This document shows positions 1-5,628 of a stretch of 5,628 nt of DNA, one piece after another (the stretch's first letter is position 1; each line of letters starts with the position of its first letter). The translations under genes and the position numbers were made by a program. Source of the DNA: Planctomycetota bacterium (lineage in GTDB: Bacteria > Planctomycetota > Phycisphaerae > WQYP01); contig JAKCCC010000155.1 in NCBI GenBank assembly GCA_021838985.1, forward strand, positions 1-5,628, in the 5' to 3' direction. Below the pieces are notes generated by a model that worked only from the letters and a program-made list of their open reading frames with translations, ran no database searches and was not told the origin of the DNA.

Positions 1-571
1 CCGCAAACTCATTGAACAGGTGCAGATAATGGCTGTTCTTCTCCAACATCACGCCGCCAGTCCAATCCTTCCGCTGGCGCCATCCCGGTCGCATCGGCCC
101 CCGAATCTCCGTCATGCCCAGCATGGTCAGATCGCCCAGACGGCCATCCGTAACCAGTTGCTTCGCGTGGCGGATGAGCCTGGCATAGCTTAGTTCGTAA
201 CCTACCTGAAGGATGCCGCCGGTAGCGCGCACCTTTTGCACCAAGGCGCGGGCATCAGCCAAGTTGGTCGCCAGCGGCTTTTCGAGAAATACCGCCTTGC
301 CGGCCTCGAGCGCCGTAGTGGCCAGCGTGGCGTGCAGATAATTGGGAACAGCGATCAACACCGCCTCGACCTTCGGGTCGCGGATCACATCCAGCGGATC
401 CTGGTACAGCGCCACGGCATCATTTCGGCATAGTTCCCGCGCCCGCAAGCGAGACGCTTCGCTGCGGCTGCACAACGCCACGACTTCGGCCTCGGGAATC
501 GTGTTAAGATTCGGCAGGTGCGCTCCCAGGACCATCTGACCGCAGCCGATGATGCCAAAGTTAACCGCCAT
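1..571 (-). CDS. Gfo/Idh/MocA family NAD(P)-dependent oxidoreductase, N-terminal part (3' end outside window)
   Basis: The first 190 codons are present; the gene runs off the low-coordinate edge. Seen in the translation: an N-terminal Rossmann dinucleotide-binding motif GIIGCGQM (residues 6-13), the conserved VPNYLH segment (75-80), the EKPLA motif (97-101) whose Lys98 matches the catalytic Lys of the family (Lys97 in IolG-type inositol dehydrogenase), and the start of the C-terminal Gfo/Idh/MocA domain with GYELSY (124-129) and EKNSHYLH (177-184). His181 matches the catalytic His; Glu177 stands where many members have Asp, and the usual H-x-x-D reads H-x-x-H. The family transfers hydride between NAD(P) and a hydroxyl/keto group of sugars or cyclitols, usually in the cytoplasm. 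The ATG at 571-569 is chosen because AGGGAG (584-579) lies 7 bases upstream and the Rossmann motif begins right after it. The start overlaps the PhyH-like gene by 11 bases, implying co-transcription. The family call is firm; the substrate is unknown. Confidence 0.93.
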   Translation of the reverse strand, partial: MAVNFGIIGCGQMVLGAHLPNLNTIPEAEVVALCSRSEASRLRARELCRNDAVALYQDPLDVIRDPKVEAVLIAVPNYLHATLATTALEAGKAVFLEKPLATNLADARALVQKVRATGGILQVGYELSYARLIRHAKQLVTDGRLGDLTMLGMTEIRGPMRPGWRQRKDWTGGVMLEKNSHYLHLFNEFA

Positions 572-1451
572 GGGGGGACTCCCTAGCACACATTGCTGAC
601 CGAGCCTCTTGGGCGTTATCCATCGCGGATTGCGCAAAGAGTCGGGGGAAACTCATGCGTACCTGTCGTTGCCGGGCGGGATCGGCGCTGCGGGGCATCA
701 GGCCATGATAAGCCAGGCGGGATGCGGTGACGGGGTAAGTATCCGGACCAGCCCAGATGCCTATGATATTAGGGCGCGGGTGTTCGGAACGATTGGCTCC
801 CCCGCCGTGAATAATGTTGACATGGAACAATACCGCCGCGCCGGCGGGACAGGTCACCGTCACCCGCGGCACGGCGGGCAGATCCGTTTCAGGGATATCC
901 TTGTCGCCGGGCTTCGCTGGTTCGTGCCCAATGCGGTGCGTGCCGGGCAGGACGACCGTGGCGCCGTTCCGCTCGGTCATAGGGTCCAAGCAGAGCATGG
1001 CGGTGATCAAGTTCGGCGTGGAGTGTTCCAGATAGGGCAGGTCCCGACGCCACTGGGACTTGCTGCTGACGCGCGGGGCCTTGACGATGCATTTGTAATT
1101 ATAAAACTGGAACTCCGTACTCGCAAAGAGAACCTGAAGGACATCCAGCAGCGGCGGATAGACAATCAACTCGGCAAACATCGGGTCGAACAGCGGCAGT
1201 TCCCCGATGTTCCGTACCGCGTTGCCTACCTGGGAGACCGCCAATTCATTGTACTGCGGCTTGCGCTTAATGAAGTCGCGCTCGAAGTCCAGCCATCGCT
1301 TAAGGTGGGGCGGGAAACCGTCCGGATCGGCGGTGATTTTCTCAATCCCCCGGCGCAGCCTGTCCAGGGTCGGCTTGTCCAAAGCGTCCTCAATGACCAG
1401 ATAGCCATCGCGTTGATAATCACTTCGCCAACGTGCAGGATCGTTTATCAC
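561..1451 (-). CDS. Phytanoyl-CoA dioxygenase (PhyH)-like protein with altered HxD metal motif
   Basis: A 296-residue protein, normal for bacterial PhyH proteins, which are Fe(II)/2-oxoglutarate-dependent oxygenases. Seen in the translation, numbered from the GTG start: the N-terminal family signature YQRDGYLVIEDAL (residues 12-24), a central W-R-R-D-L-P-Y segment (134-140) at the metal-site position, LCLDPMTERNGATVVLPGTHR (153-173) as the usual core strands, and the distal site with His215 in IIHGGGANRS and Arg226 eleven residues later. That His-Arg spacing equals His264/Arg275 of human PHYH. The first metal His of HxD is replaced by Arg135 (codon CGT at 1049-1047), while Asp137 is kept, so catalysis is uncertain. 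The GTG start at 1451 is preferred over an in-frame ATG at 1529 because AGGAG lies 8 bases upstream and the longer form would add 26 non-family residues over the preceding gene. It overlaps that gene by 32 bases and the next by 11. An operon role in hydroxylating an amino sugar or cyclitol is inference. Confidence 0.88.
   Translation of the reverse strand: MINDPARWRSDYQRDGYLVIEDALDKPTLDRLRRGIEKITADPDGFPPHLKRWLDFERDFIKRKPQYNELAVSQVGNAVRNIGELPLFDPMFAELIVYPPLLDVLQVLFASTEFQFYNYKCIVKAPRVSSKSQWRRDLPYLEHSTPNLITAMLCLDPMTERNGATVVLPGTHRIGHEPAKPGDKDIPETDLPAVPRVTVTCPAGAAVLFHVNIIHGGGANRSEHPRPNIIGIWAGPDTYPVTASRLAYHGLMPRSADPARQRQVRMSFPRLFAQSAMDNAQEARSAMCARESPHGG
579..584 (-). promoter_or_regulatory. Ribosome binding site of the downstream oxidoreductase
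   Basis: AGGGAG on the minus strand, 7 bases before the ATG at 571. It lies inside the end of the PhyH-like gene and supports this start despite the 11-base gene overlap. Confidence 0.7.
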
Positions 1452-2706
1452 GATTGGATCTCCTAGAGCGTTCCGTGACGCGCAGCACTTTCTCGACCGC
1501 GGCGGCGATGTCGCCCATGTCCCCTTCATCGCTGTTGACCAGGAAGCGGTGCGGTAGAAAGCAGACTTCCCGCGCCGCCCGCCGAGTTTCGGGAAGGTCC
1601 AGATGCCGATAAGAAAGTTTCGGATTGGTTCGTTGGTATCCCGTATACGGGCCGAAACGCAGTTCCTGGAAAACCGGCTGCTCGTGCACGCCCATGGTGT
1701 AACCGACGGTCAAGGGGATGCCTTCCGCCTGGATGGCCGCCACAAACCGCTGCTTGTCCAGGCGCGCTTGCGCTTCGTCCAAGCGCAGCATATAGACGTG
1801 GCAACTGGACTGAACGTCTCCGACGGGGTCAAATACGCCGATGCCCTGCAGGGACCGCAACAGCTCGTTTAACCGCCGCGCATTCGCCCGGCGGCGCTGG
1901 TTCTGCTCGTCAAGCAAGGGCAGGGACTCCAACAGAATGGCCGCCTGGAATTCCGTCATGCGGCAATTGCCGCCCATCCAGTCGTGACGATACTGCGCAT
2001 AATTCTTCGGCATGTGGCCAAGGTTGTACCAAGCTTGGATTCGCTCATGCAACGATTCGTCATTGGTCGTTAATGCCCCGCCTTCGCCAGCGGTCAGGTT
2101 CTTGTAGAACTGGAAACTGAACGAGCCGACATTACCCAGGGAGCCGGCCCTGCGGCTGTTATAGCGGGCGCCATGGGCGTGGGCCGCGTCCTCAATCACA
2201 AATAATTTATGCCGCCGGGCAATCGCCATGATCCGATCCATATCCGCGGGATGGCCCGCGAAGTGAATGGGGATAATACCCGCGGTATGGCGCGTTATCA
2301 GCGTTTCAATATGGGCCGGGTTAATGTTTAACGTCGCTGGATCGATATCCGCGAATACCGGCACGCCATTGGCCGCGACGACCGCCTGCGCCGTGGAAAA
2401 GAAAGTCCAGGAGGGAACGATTACCTCCTGACCCGCCTCCAAACCGCACGCCAGCAGCGCTACCTGCAGCGAGTGCGTGCCGTTGGTTACGCAAGTGCCA
2501 AAGCGGCAGTCATGGGCGGCGGCAAAGGCCTGCTCAAACTTGCGGTTATTTTCACCGCAACCCCGGAACCAGTTGCCGGAGTCAAGTACTTCGAGCACGC
2601 GGCGGCGCATGGCCTCCGTGACCATCGGCCACCGGGGTGCAAATGGCTTGCGGCGAACCGGCGATCCGCCATCAATGGCCAGCCTATCCTGATTACCTTC
2701 CATCAT
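1420..2706 (-). CDS. DegT/DnrJ/EryC1/StrS family PLP aminotransferase, AHBA synthase / scyllo-inosose aminotransferase-like
   Basis: A 428-residue fold-type I PLP enzyme that should transaminate a keto-sugar or keto-cyclitol in the cytoplasm. Seen in order: LAIDGGSPVR near the N-terminus (residues 9-18), VTNGTHSLQVAL (73-84) for PLP phosphate binding, IEDAAHAHGA (171-180) with Asp173 for the pyridine nitrogen and His176 stacking, SFSFQFYKNLTAGEGG (195-210) with Lys202 as the predicted Schiff-base lysine, NCRMTEFQAA (247-256), and a C-terminal LPHRFL (384-389). All catalytic positions look intact. The combination of DAAHAHGA, FSFQ...K..TAGEGG and a late HR motif recalls the 3-amino-5-hydroxybenzoate synthase (RifK) and L-glutamine:scyllo-inosose aminotransferase (StsC) branch. 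This resemblance is from memory, not a computed alignment. The ATG at 2706 overlaps the previous stop as ATGA; a second ATG at 2703 is also possible. The last 20 or so residues are basic and look non-conserved. A sugar aminotransferase of another branch is the main alternative. Confidence 0.94.
   Translation of the reverse strand: MMEGNQDRLAIDGGSPVRRKPFAPRWPMVTEAMRRRVLEVLDSGNWFRGCGENNRKFEQAFAAAHDCRFGTCVTNGTHSLQVALLACGLEAGQEVIVPSWTFFSTAQAVVAANGVPVFADIDPATLNINPAHIETLITRHTAGIIPIHFAGHPADMDRIMAIARRHKLFVIEDAAHAHGARYNSRRAGSLGNVGSFSFQFYKNLTAGEGGALTTNDESLHERIQAWYNLGHMPKNYAQYRHDWMGGNCRMTEFQAAILLESLPLLDEQNQRRRANARRLNELLRSLQGIGVFDPVGDVQSSCHVYMLRLDEAQARLDKQRFVAAIQAEGIPLTVGYTMGVHEQPVFQELRFGPYTGYQRTNPKLSYRHLDLPETRRAAREVCFLPHRFLVNSDEGDMGDIAAAVEKVLRVTERSRRSNRDKRSCTLAK
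1460..1464 (-). promoter_or_regulatory. Ribosome binding site deciding the GTG start of the PhyH-like gene
   Basis: AGGAG on the minus strand with an 8-base spacer to the GTG at 1451-1449. It is one of the best Shine-Dalgarno matches in the window and lies within the end of the upstream aminotransferase gene. It decides the start in favour of GTG 1451 over ATG 1529. Confidence 0.75.
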
Positions 2707-3620
2707 GGATTCTCCTGCTGGATCAATTCCTTGGCCTCGCGTATCGCTGTGGTCAGTGTCGAGGCCTCAATAAGCTGGGTGGATGTAAACGTCGTCGGTT
2801 TTCCAGTTGCCATATTCAGAATGGCTTGCGCCGAGCGCCGAAACATGGCATTTTTGTCAATCGTAGCGACGGATTGCACCTGCTCCCCGACGCAATACTC
2901 CACCCGCACCACCCCGCCCTTGGGATAATCCTCGCCTAAAGCAAGCACGATGCGCGTGCCCGTATCATTTTCCAGCACCCCCAGACGTCCCGGCTCTTTC
3001 AAAACCGGGTGATACCTAGTAACCGTCCCCGGAAACGCCCGCTGGATGACGCTGATGGCGTGAATGGCGTAAATTGGCAGCTGGGCGGGGCTTACATGAA
3101 ACGTTACCCACGCCACCCCGCCGGCGGGCATCGCGCTTATCGGCTCCAATTCCCGGGCCATCCCCAATTGCGAATAAGCATCCAGCGCCACTCCTTTCTC
3201 CTGGGCCAGGCGAATCAGCCGCCGCACTTGAGCAGGATCTTCCGCCACGATCTTGTCCACAAAGACATGCCGCCCAGCTTGAAGCGCCTGCTCCGCCAGG
3301 CGACTCCGCGACAACACATCCTCATCCAGCACCAAGATAACATCGCAGACCTCGCACACCGCCTGGGCGCTGGCCGCCACCTGCGCCCCGAAAACCGCCG
3401 CCATGGTTTCGCACAGTCCCGCCGGGCCGCCGCAAACGTGGGTCAGCCGACCACCCGCGAGCGGCTCCTGGCTGCCATGGGCTTCCATGATCCGCAGTTG
3501 CCATTCGGGTAGCGCCGCCGCAGGCGCCCGCCGGGCCGCAGCTAAATCGGGCTGGTTGAACTGCATCGCATAGGCATACGTGTGGATCAAATGGGACCCG
3601 ATCATGCCAATGGATTGCAT
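2703..3620 (-). CDS. Short, divergent Gfo/Idh/MocA-like oxidoreductase
   Basis: A 305-residue protein, shorter than the usual 330-400 of Gfo/Idh/MocA enzymes. Seen: an N-terminal strand and turn GMIGSHLIHTY (residues 5-15) in place of the canonical GxGxxG, a mid-domain VCDVILVLDED (91-101), then HVFVDKIVAED (118-128) matching the family EKP region, with Lys123 at the catalytic-Lys position. The C-terminal domain has LPIYAIHAISVI (181-192), like the family's Y-x-I-H segment, with His187, and a final helix IEASTLTTAIREAKE. Four Cys lie within 30 residues (63, 70, 89, 92), the last two as C-E-V-C. The reading frame is open to 4004, but ATG 3620 is chosen because GGAG sits 9 bases upstream, the Rossmann-like strand starts there, and the longer form would run antiparallel in register over a conserved aminotransferase. 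It follows the first aminotransferase by 17 bases and overlaps the next by ATGA. The function may be dehydrogenase or a non-catalytic partner; the substrate is unknown. Confidence 0.85.
   Translation of the reverse strand: MQSIGMIGSHLIHTYAYAMQFNQPDLAAARRAPAAALPEWQLRIMEAHGSQEPLAGGRLTHVCGGPAGLCETMAAVFGAQVAASAQAVCEVCDVILVLDEDVLSRSRLAEQALQAGRHVFVDKIVAEDPAQVRRLIRLAQEKGVALDAYSQLGMARELEPISAMPAGGVAWVTFHVSPAQLPIYAIHAISVIQRAFPGTVTRYHPVLKEPGRLGVLENDTGTRIVLALGEDYPKGGVVRVEYCVGEQVQSVATIDKNAMFRRSAQAILNMATGKPTTFTSTQLIEASTLTTAIREAKELIQQENP
2711..2716 (-). promoter_or_regulatory. Ribosome binding site of the AHBA synthase-like aminotransferase
   Basis: AGGAGA on the minus strand, just before the ATGATG at 2706-2701. 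It would serve either Met codon: AGGAG ends 5 bases before ATG 2706 and 8 bases before ATG 2703. It lies inside the end of the upstream gene, consistent with translational coupling. Confidence 0.7.
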
Positions 3621-3629
3621 CGCTTTTTT

Positions 3630-3633
3630 CTCC
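3630..3633 (-). promoter_or_regulatory. Ribosome binding site deciding the start of the short Gfo/Idh/MocA-like gene
   Basis: GGAG on the minus strand, followed by an A-rich 9-base spacer and the ATG at 3620-3618. It lies in the only intergenic gap of the window (3621-3637, 17 bases) and supports ATG 3620 over more upstream in-frame starts. Confidence 0.7.
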
Positions 3634-3637
3634 AGAG

Positions 3638-4897
3638 CTACGCGAGGCGAGCCGCCATATCTTTCAGCGCGGCTATAATATACGCCACCTGTTCGTCGCC
3701 GTAATTTTCGTTGATCTGCACGACAAACATCTCTGCAACCAAGCGCTCGGCGCGCGGACACAATCCCCATTCGTACGTGCGGGGCGACTGGATCTCCGCG
3801 GCCCGGTGCGGCCAACCGGAATCGCCAAATGTCTTCATGTGCGCCAGCATGGTGCTGCGATAAATCGGCGCGGAGAGATAGCCGTTCATCGCCGGCACAC
3901 CCCGCTGGATGAGAAATCTTCCCAGTTCGTCGCGTGGTCTCCGGAGCGCTCGCGCCAGCAGCAACCAGTACGACGGCTGCGCTCCCGGCACAGGCTGCAT
4001 CCACTCAAAAATGCCACAGGAATCCACACCCGCTAATATCCGCCCGGCTATCCGCCGCCGGTCGCGCACCACGGAGGCCAGCTTCGGCAACTGCGCCAGC
4101 GCCACCGCCGCCTGCAGTTCGGTGACGCGGTAATTCGGCGCCAGGAACAGGTAATCCCGGATGCCCTGCTCTCGCGGCCAGCCTTTGTCGGCAAATAATT
4201 TCGCCCGTGTCGCCAGGGCGTCATCATCTGTGACCATCATGCCCCCATCGCCGCAGGTGATGTGCTTATGCTGGTTCAGGCTGAAGCAGCCGATTTCGGT
4301 AAGCTGGCCCACCCAGCGACTTTGGTAGCCGCAGCAATAAGCCTGGCAGCAGTCCTCCACAATGGGAATTCCGTGCCGGGCGGCGATGGCCTTGATTGCC
4401 GCCATGTCACACGGATAACCCGCCAAGTGAACAGGCATGATCGCCCGCGTGCGTTTGGTGATATTTGCCTCAATCGATGCCGGGTCCATCAGAAACGTGC
4501 GTTCGTCCAAGTCCGCGAACACCGGAATCGCGTTCAATAACAGGATCGGTGCCACGGTTCCCATGTCCGTGATGGGACTCGTGATCACTTCGTCGCCGGG
4601 ATTGATTCCCAGCGATCCGAGCGCCACGTGGATCGCCGCGGTTCCGCTGCTGACCATCACGCAATGCTTGCGCCCATAATAGGTCGCGAACGCCCGTTCA
4701 AATTTGTGCACGATCGCGCCGGCGTTGCGGTTAAGCGCTCCCGATTCCATTACTTGGCGCAGCGCTTCGAGTTCCTCCGGCCCGAACCTTCGACCGGCGG
4801 CGGTTCCGGCCCGGGGGAAGGCTGGAGCATCGGACGCCGGCCCGTTGGTCCGCGGCAAGCGCGTTTCTTTCGGTTCCGCAACTTTCTGATCCGTCAT
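3638..4897 (-). CDS. DegT/DnrJ/EryC1/StrS family PLP-dependent aminotransferase
   Basis: A 419-residue sugar-aminotransferase-type enzyme with all expected landmarks, numbered from ATG 4897: SSGTAAIHVAL (83-93) for phosphate binding, PGDEVITSPIT (100-110), IVEDCCQAY (179-187) with Asp182 contacting the PLP ring nitrogen, CFSLNQHKHITCGDGG (204-219) with Lys211 as the predicted PLP lysine, and NYRVTELQAAVALAQL (255-270). Its length is typical of the family, and the first 30 or so residues are an uneven, Pro/Arg-rich lead not seen in the core fold. Family members convert a keto-sugar or keto-cyclitol to the amine using Glu or Gln. The ATG is preferred because it overlaps the preceding stop as TGATG and leaves 6 bases after a weak AGG (4906-4904); GTG 4900, one codon upstream, is possible. 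It is clearly different in sequence from the second aminotransferase in this operon, so the two are not recent duplicates. The substrate is unknown; the preceding oxidoreductase may supply the ketone (inference). Confidence 0.94.
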   Translation of the reverse strand: MTDQKVAEPKETRLPRTNGPASDAPAFPRAGTAAGRRFGPEELEALRQVMESGALNRNAGAIVHKFERAFATYYGRKHCVMVSSGTAAIHVALGSLGINPGDEVITSPITDMGTVAPILLLNAIPVFADLDERTFLMDPASIEANITKRTRAIMPVHLAGYPCDMAAIKAIAARHGIPIVEDCCQAYCCGYQSRWVGQLTEIGCFSLNQHKHITCGDGGMMVTDDDALATRAKLFADKGWPREQGIRDYLFLAPNYRVTELQAAVALAQLPKLASVVRDRRRIAGRILAGVDSCGIFEWMQPVPGAQPSYWLLLARALRRPRDELGRFLIQRGVPAMNGYLSAPIYRSTMLAHMKTFGDSGWPHRAAEIQSPRTYEWGLCPRAERLVAEMFVVQINENYGDEQVAYIIAALKDMAARLA

Positions 4898-5628
4898 CAC
4901 TCGCCTATTTCCGTATGAGCAGTCTGTTGAGGCTCGCCCGCTGATTCCAATTCCACCGCGCGACCAGTCCGGATCGGTTTAAACGCCGGCACCTCGAAGG
5001 GCTGATTACCCTGCCGCAGTGATTGCGTGGCCAGGCAGCCGGCGGCCACGGCGGCGCGGGCGTCCAGCGGATCGGCGCCTTCACGGCGACCCGTCTTCAA
5101 ATACCCAAGGAAATCATCCACAATCAGCGGATCCGCTCCGCCATGCGAACCTAAGATCGGCGGTACGCTGACCGCCTCAGTTCCATTTTCCAGGTAGCCT
5201 ACCCGGCGATCCCAGATCCGAATAACCGCCTCGGCGGCCTCGGTGGAAAAATCACCGCAGTTTTCAATTCGGCCCTGGGTGCCGATCACGGTGTAGTTGC
5301 GATGGGAATCCGGCGTGTAATGGCATTGTTGATAGGAAGCCTGGGCTCCGCTGGCCAACTGCATCAGCATCATGGAATGGTCTTCCACGTCGATCACCGG
5401 GCTTAATTGTTTTTGGGCCAACGGCGGCCAGTTGGTCATCTTCCAACCGTTCTTACCGCGTTCGTTGGGCTGACGACGATCGGTCACCTGGTTGTAAACG
5501 CTCAGGCGGCCCATGCCGACCACGCGTACCGTGTAGGCCCCGGCCAAATAATGGATCACGTCAATATCGTGGGCCGCCTTTTGCAGCAGCAGGCCGGTGG
5601 TGTATTTCCGTTCGGAATGCCAGTCTTT
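4897..5628 (-). CDS. Gfo/Idh/MocA family oxidoreductase, C-terminal part (5' end outside window)
   Basis: The frame is open to the window edge, giving 243 residues of a protein whose Rossmann domain lies beyond base 5628. The apparent GTG at 5559 is internal, because family sequence continues upstream of it. Seen: KDWHSERKYTTG at the edge, LLLQKAAHDIDVIHYLAG (in-window residues 13-30), which holds the family H-x-x-D motif (His20, Asp23), the beta-sheet region with YTVIGTQGRIE, and a late GSHGGADPLIVDDFLGYL helix followed by DARAAVAAGCLATQSL, both typical of the C-terminal half of this family. Gln16 stands four residues before the His, where IolG-type dehydrogenases have Asp; related subgroups have Glu-Lys there. 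Expected role: NAD(P)-linked oxidation or reduction of a sugar or cyclitol, cytoplasmic. The stop TGA at 4899-4897 shares its last base with the ATG of the aminotransferase, so the two are probably translated together. The last 25 or so residues are hydrophilic and variable. The family is firm; the substrate is unknown. Confidence 0.92.
   Translation of the reverse strand, partial: KDWHSERKYTTGLLLQKAAHDIDVIHYLAGAYTVRVVGMGRLSVYNQVTDRRQPNERGKNGWKMTNWPPLAQKQLSPVIDVEDHSMMLMQLASGAQASYQQCHYTPDSHRNYTVIGTQGRIENCGDFSTEAAEAVIRIWDRRVGYLENGTEAVSVPPILGSHGGADPLIVDDFLGYLKTGRREGADPLDARAAVAAGCLATQSLRQGNQPFEVPAFKPIRTGRAVELESAGEPQQTAHTEIGE

Noticed and set aside
609..1466. A 285-codon open frame on the plus strand opposite the PhyH-like gene
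   Set aside because: It is antisense to a gene with clear family motifs. Its translation shows no recognisable domain and is Arg/Gly/Gln-rich, as expected for a shadow frame in G+C-rich DNA.
1452..1529. Longer PhyH-like start at ATG 1529
   Set aside because: It adds 26 residues without family similarity, deepens the overlap with the aminotransferase to 110 bases and lacks a site as good as the AGGAG before GTG 1451.
2473..2939. Plus-strand open frames of 151 and 100 codons
   Set aside because: They are antisense to the junction of two well-supported genes, have no recognisable domain, and overlap each other in different frames.
3621..3637. Possible promoter or terminator in the only intergenic gap
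   Set aside because: The gap is 17 bases and holds only the ribosome binding site and spacer; there is no inverted repeat with a T-run on the coding strand and no room for a promoter.
3621..4004. N-terminal extension of the short Gfo/Idh/MocA-like gene to 433 residues
   Set aside because: The extra 128 residues lie out of frame over the conserved end of the first aminotransferase, resemble no domain, and ATG 3620 has its own Shine-Dalgarno site followed by the Rossmann-like strand.
4897..5559. Treating GTG 5559 as the start of the upstream oxidoreductase
   Set aside because: The frame stays open to base 5628 and the upstream codons encode family-typical sequence leading into the H-x-x-D motif, so the gene is cut by the window edge and not complete.

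Overview
The window is a slice of one dense operon read entirely on the minus strand, so transcription runs from high to low coordinates. It holds six genes, the first and last cut by the window edges. In order of transcription they are: a Gfo/Idh/MocA oxidoreductase (C-terminal part), a DegT/DnrJ/EryC1/StrS-type PLP aminotransferase, a short divergent Gfo/Idh/MocA-like protein, a second DegT-family aminotransferase resembling AHBA synthase and scyllo-inosose aminotransferase, a phytanoyl-CoA dioxygenase (PhyH)-like protein, and a third Gfo/Idh/MocA oxidoreductase (N-terminal part). Nothing on the plus strand looks like a real gene.

The genes are packed with almost no spacing: a 1-base TGATG junction at 4897-4899, a 17-base gap at 3621-3637, a 4-base ATGA overlap at 2703-2706, a 32-base overlap at 1420-1451 and an 11-base overlap at 561-571. 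Four of the five internal starts have a good Shine-Dalgarno sequence at normal spacing. No promoter, terminator, RNA gene, repeat, mobile element or CRISPR array is visible. The promoter must lie beyond base 5628 and the terminator below base 1.

The gene order alternates sugar or cyclitol dehydrogenase and aminotransferase twice (oxidoreductase, aminotransferase, oxidoreductase-like, aminotransferase), followed by a putative Fe(II)/2-oxoglutarate oxygenase and a third oxidoreductase. Gfo/Idh/MocA plus DegT pairs are known to oxidise a hydroxyl to a ketone and then transaminate it: WbpB/WbpE, NtdC/NtdA, and the streptomycin and spectinomycin cyclitol enzymes. By inference, the operon builds or modifies a (possibly diamino) sugar or cyclitol. 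The substrate, the product and whether the product is secreted, attached to the cell surface or intracellular cannot be read from this window.

The most notable detail is that the PhyH-like protein has Arg where the family has the first iron-binding His of its HxD motif, while the Asp, the distal His and the 2-oxoglutarate Arg are kept.

The DNA is moderately G+C-rich by eye. Multiple Gfo/Idh/MocA paralogues with a PhyH protein and DegT enzymes of this style would suit the Planctomycetota/Verrucomicrobiota group or a related soil or sediment bacterium, but this is a weak inference without a marker gene.
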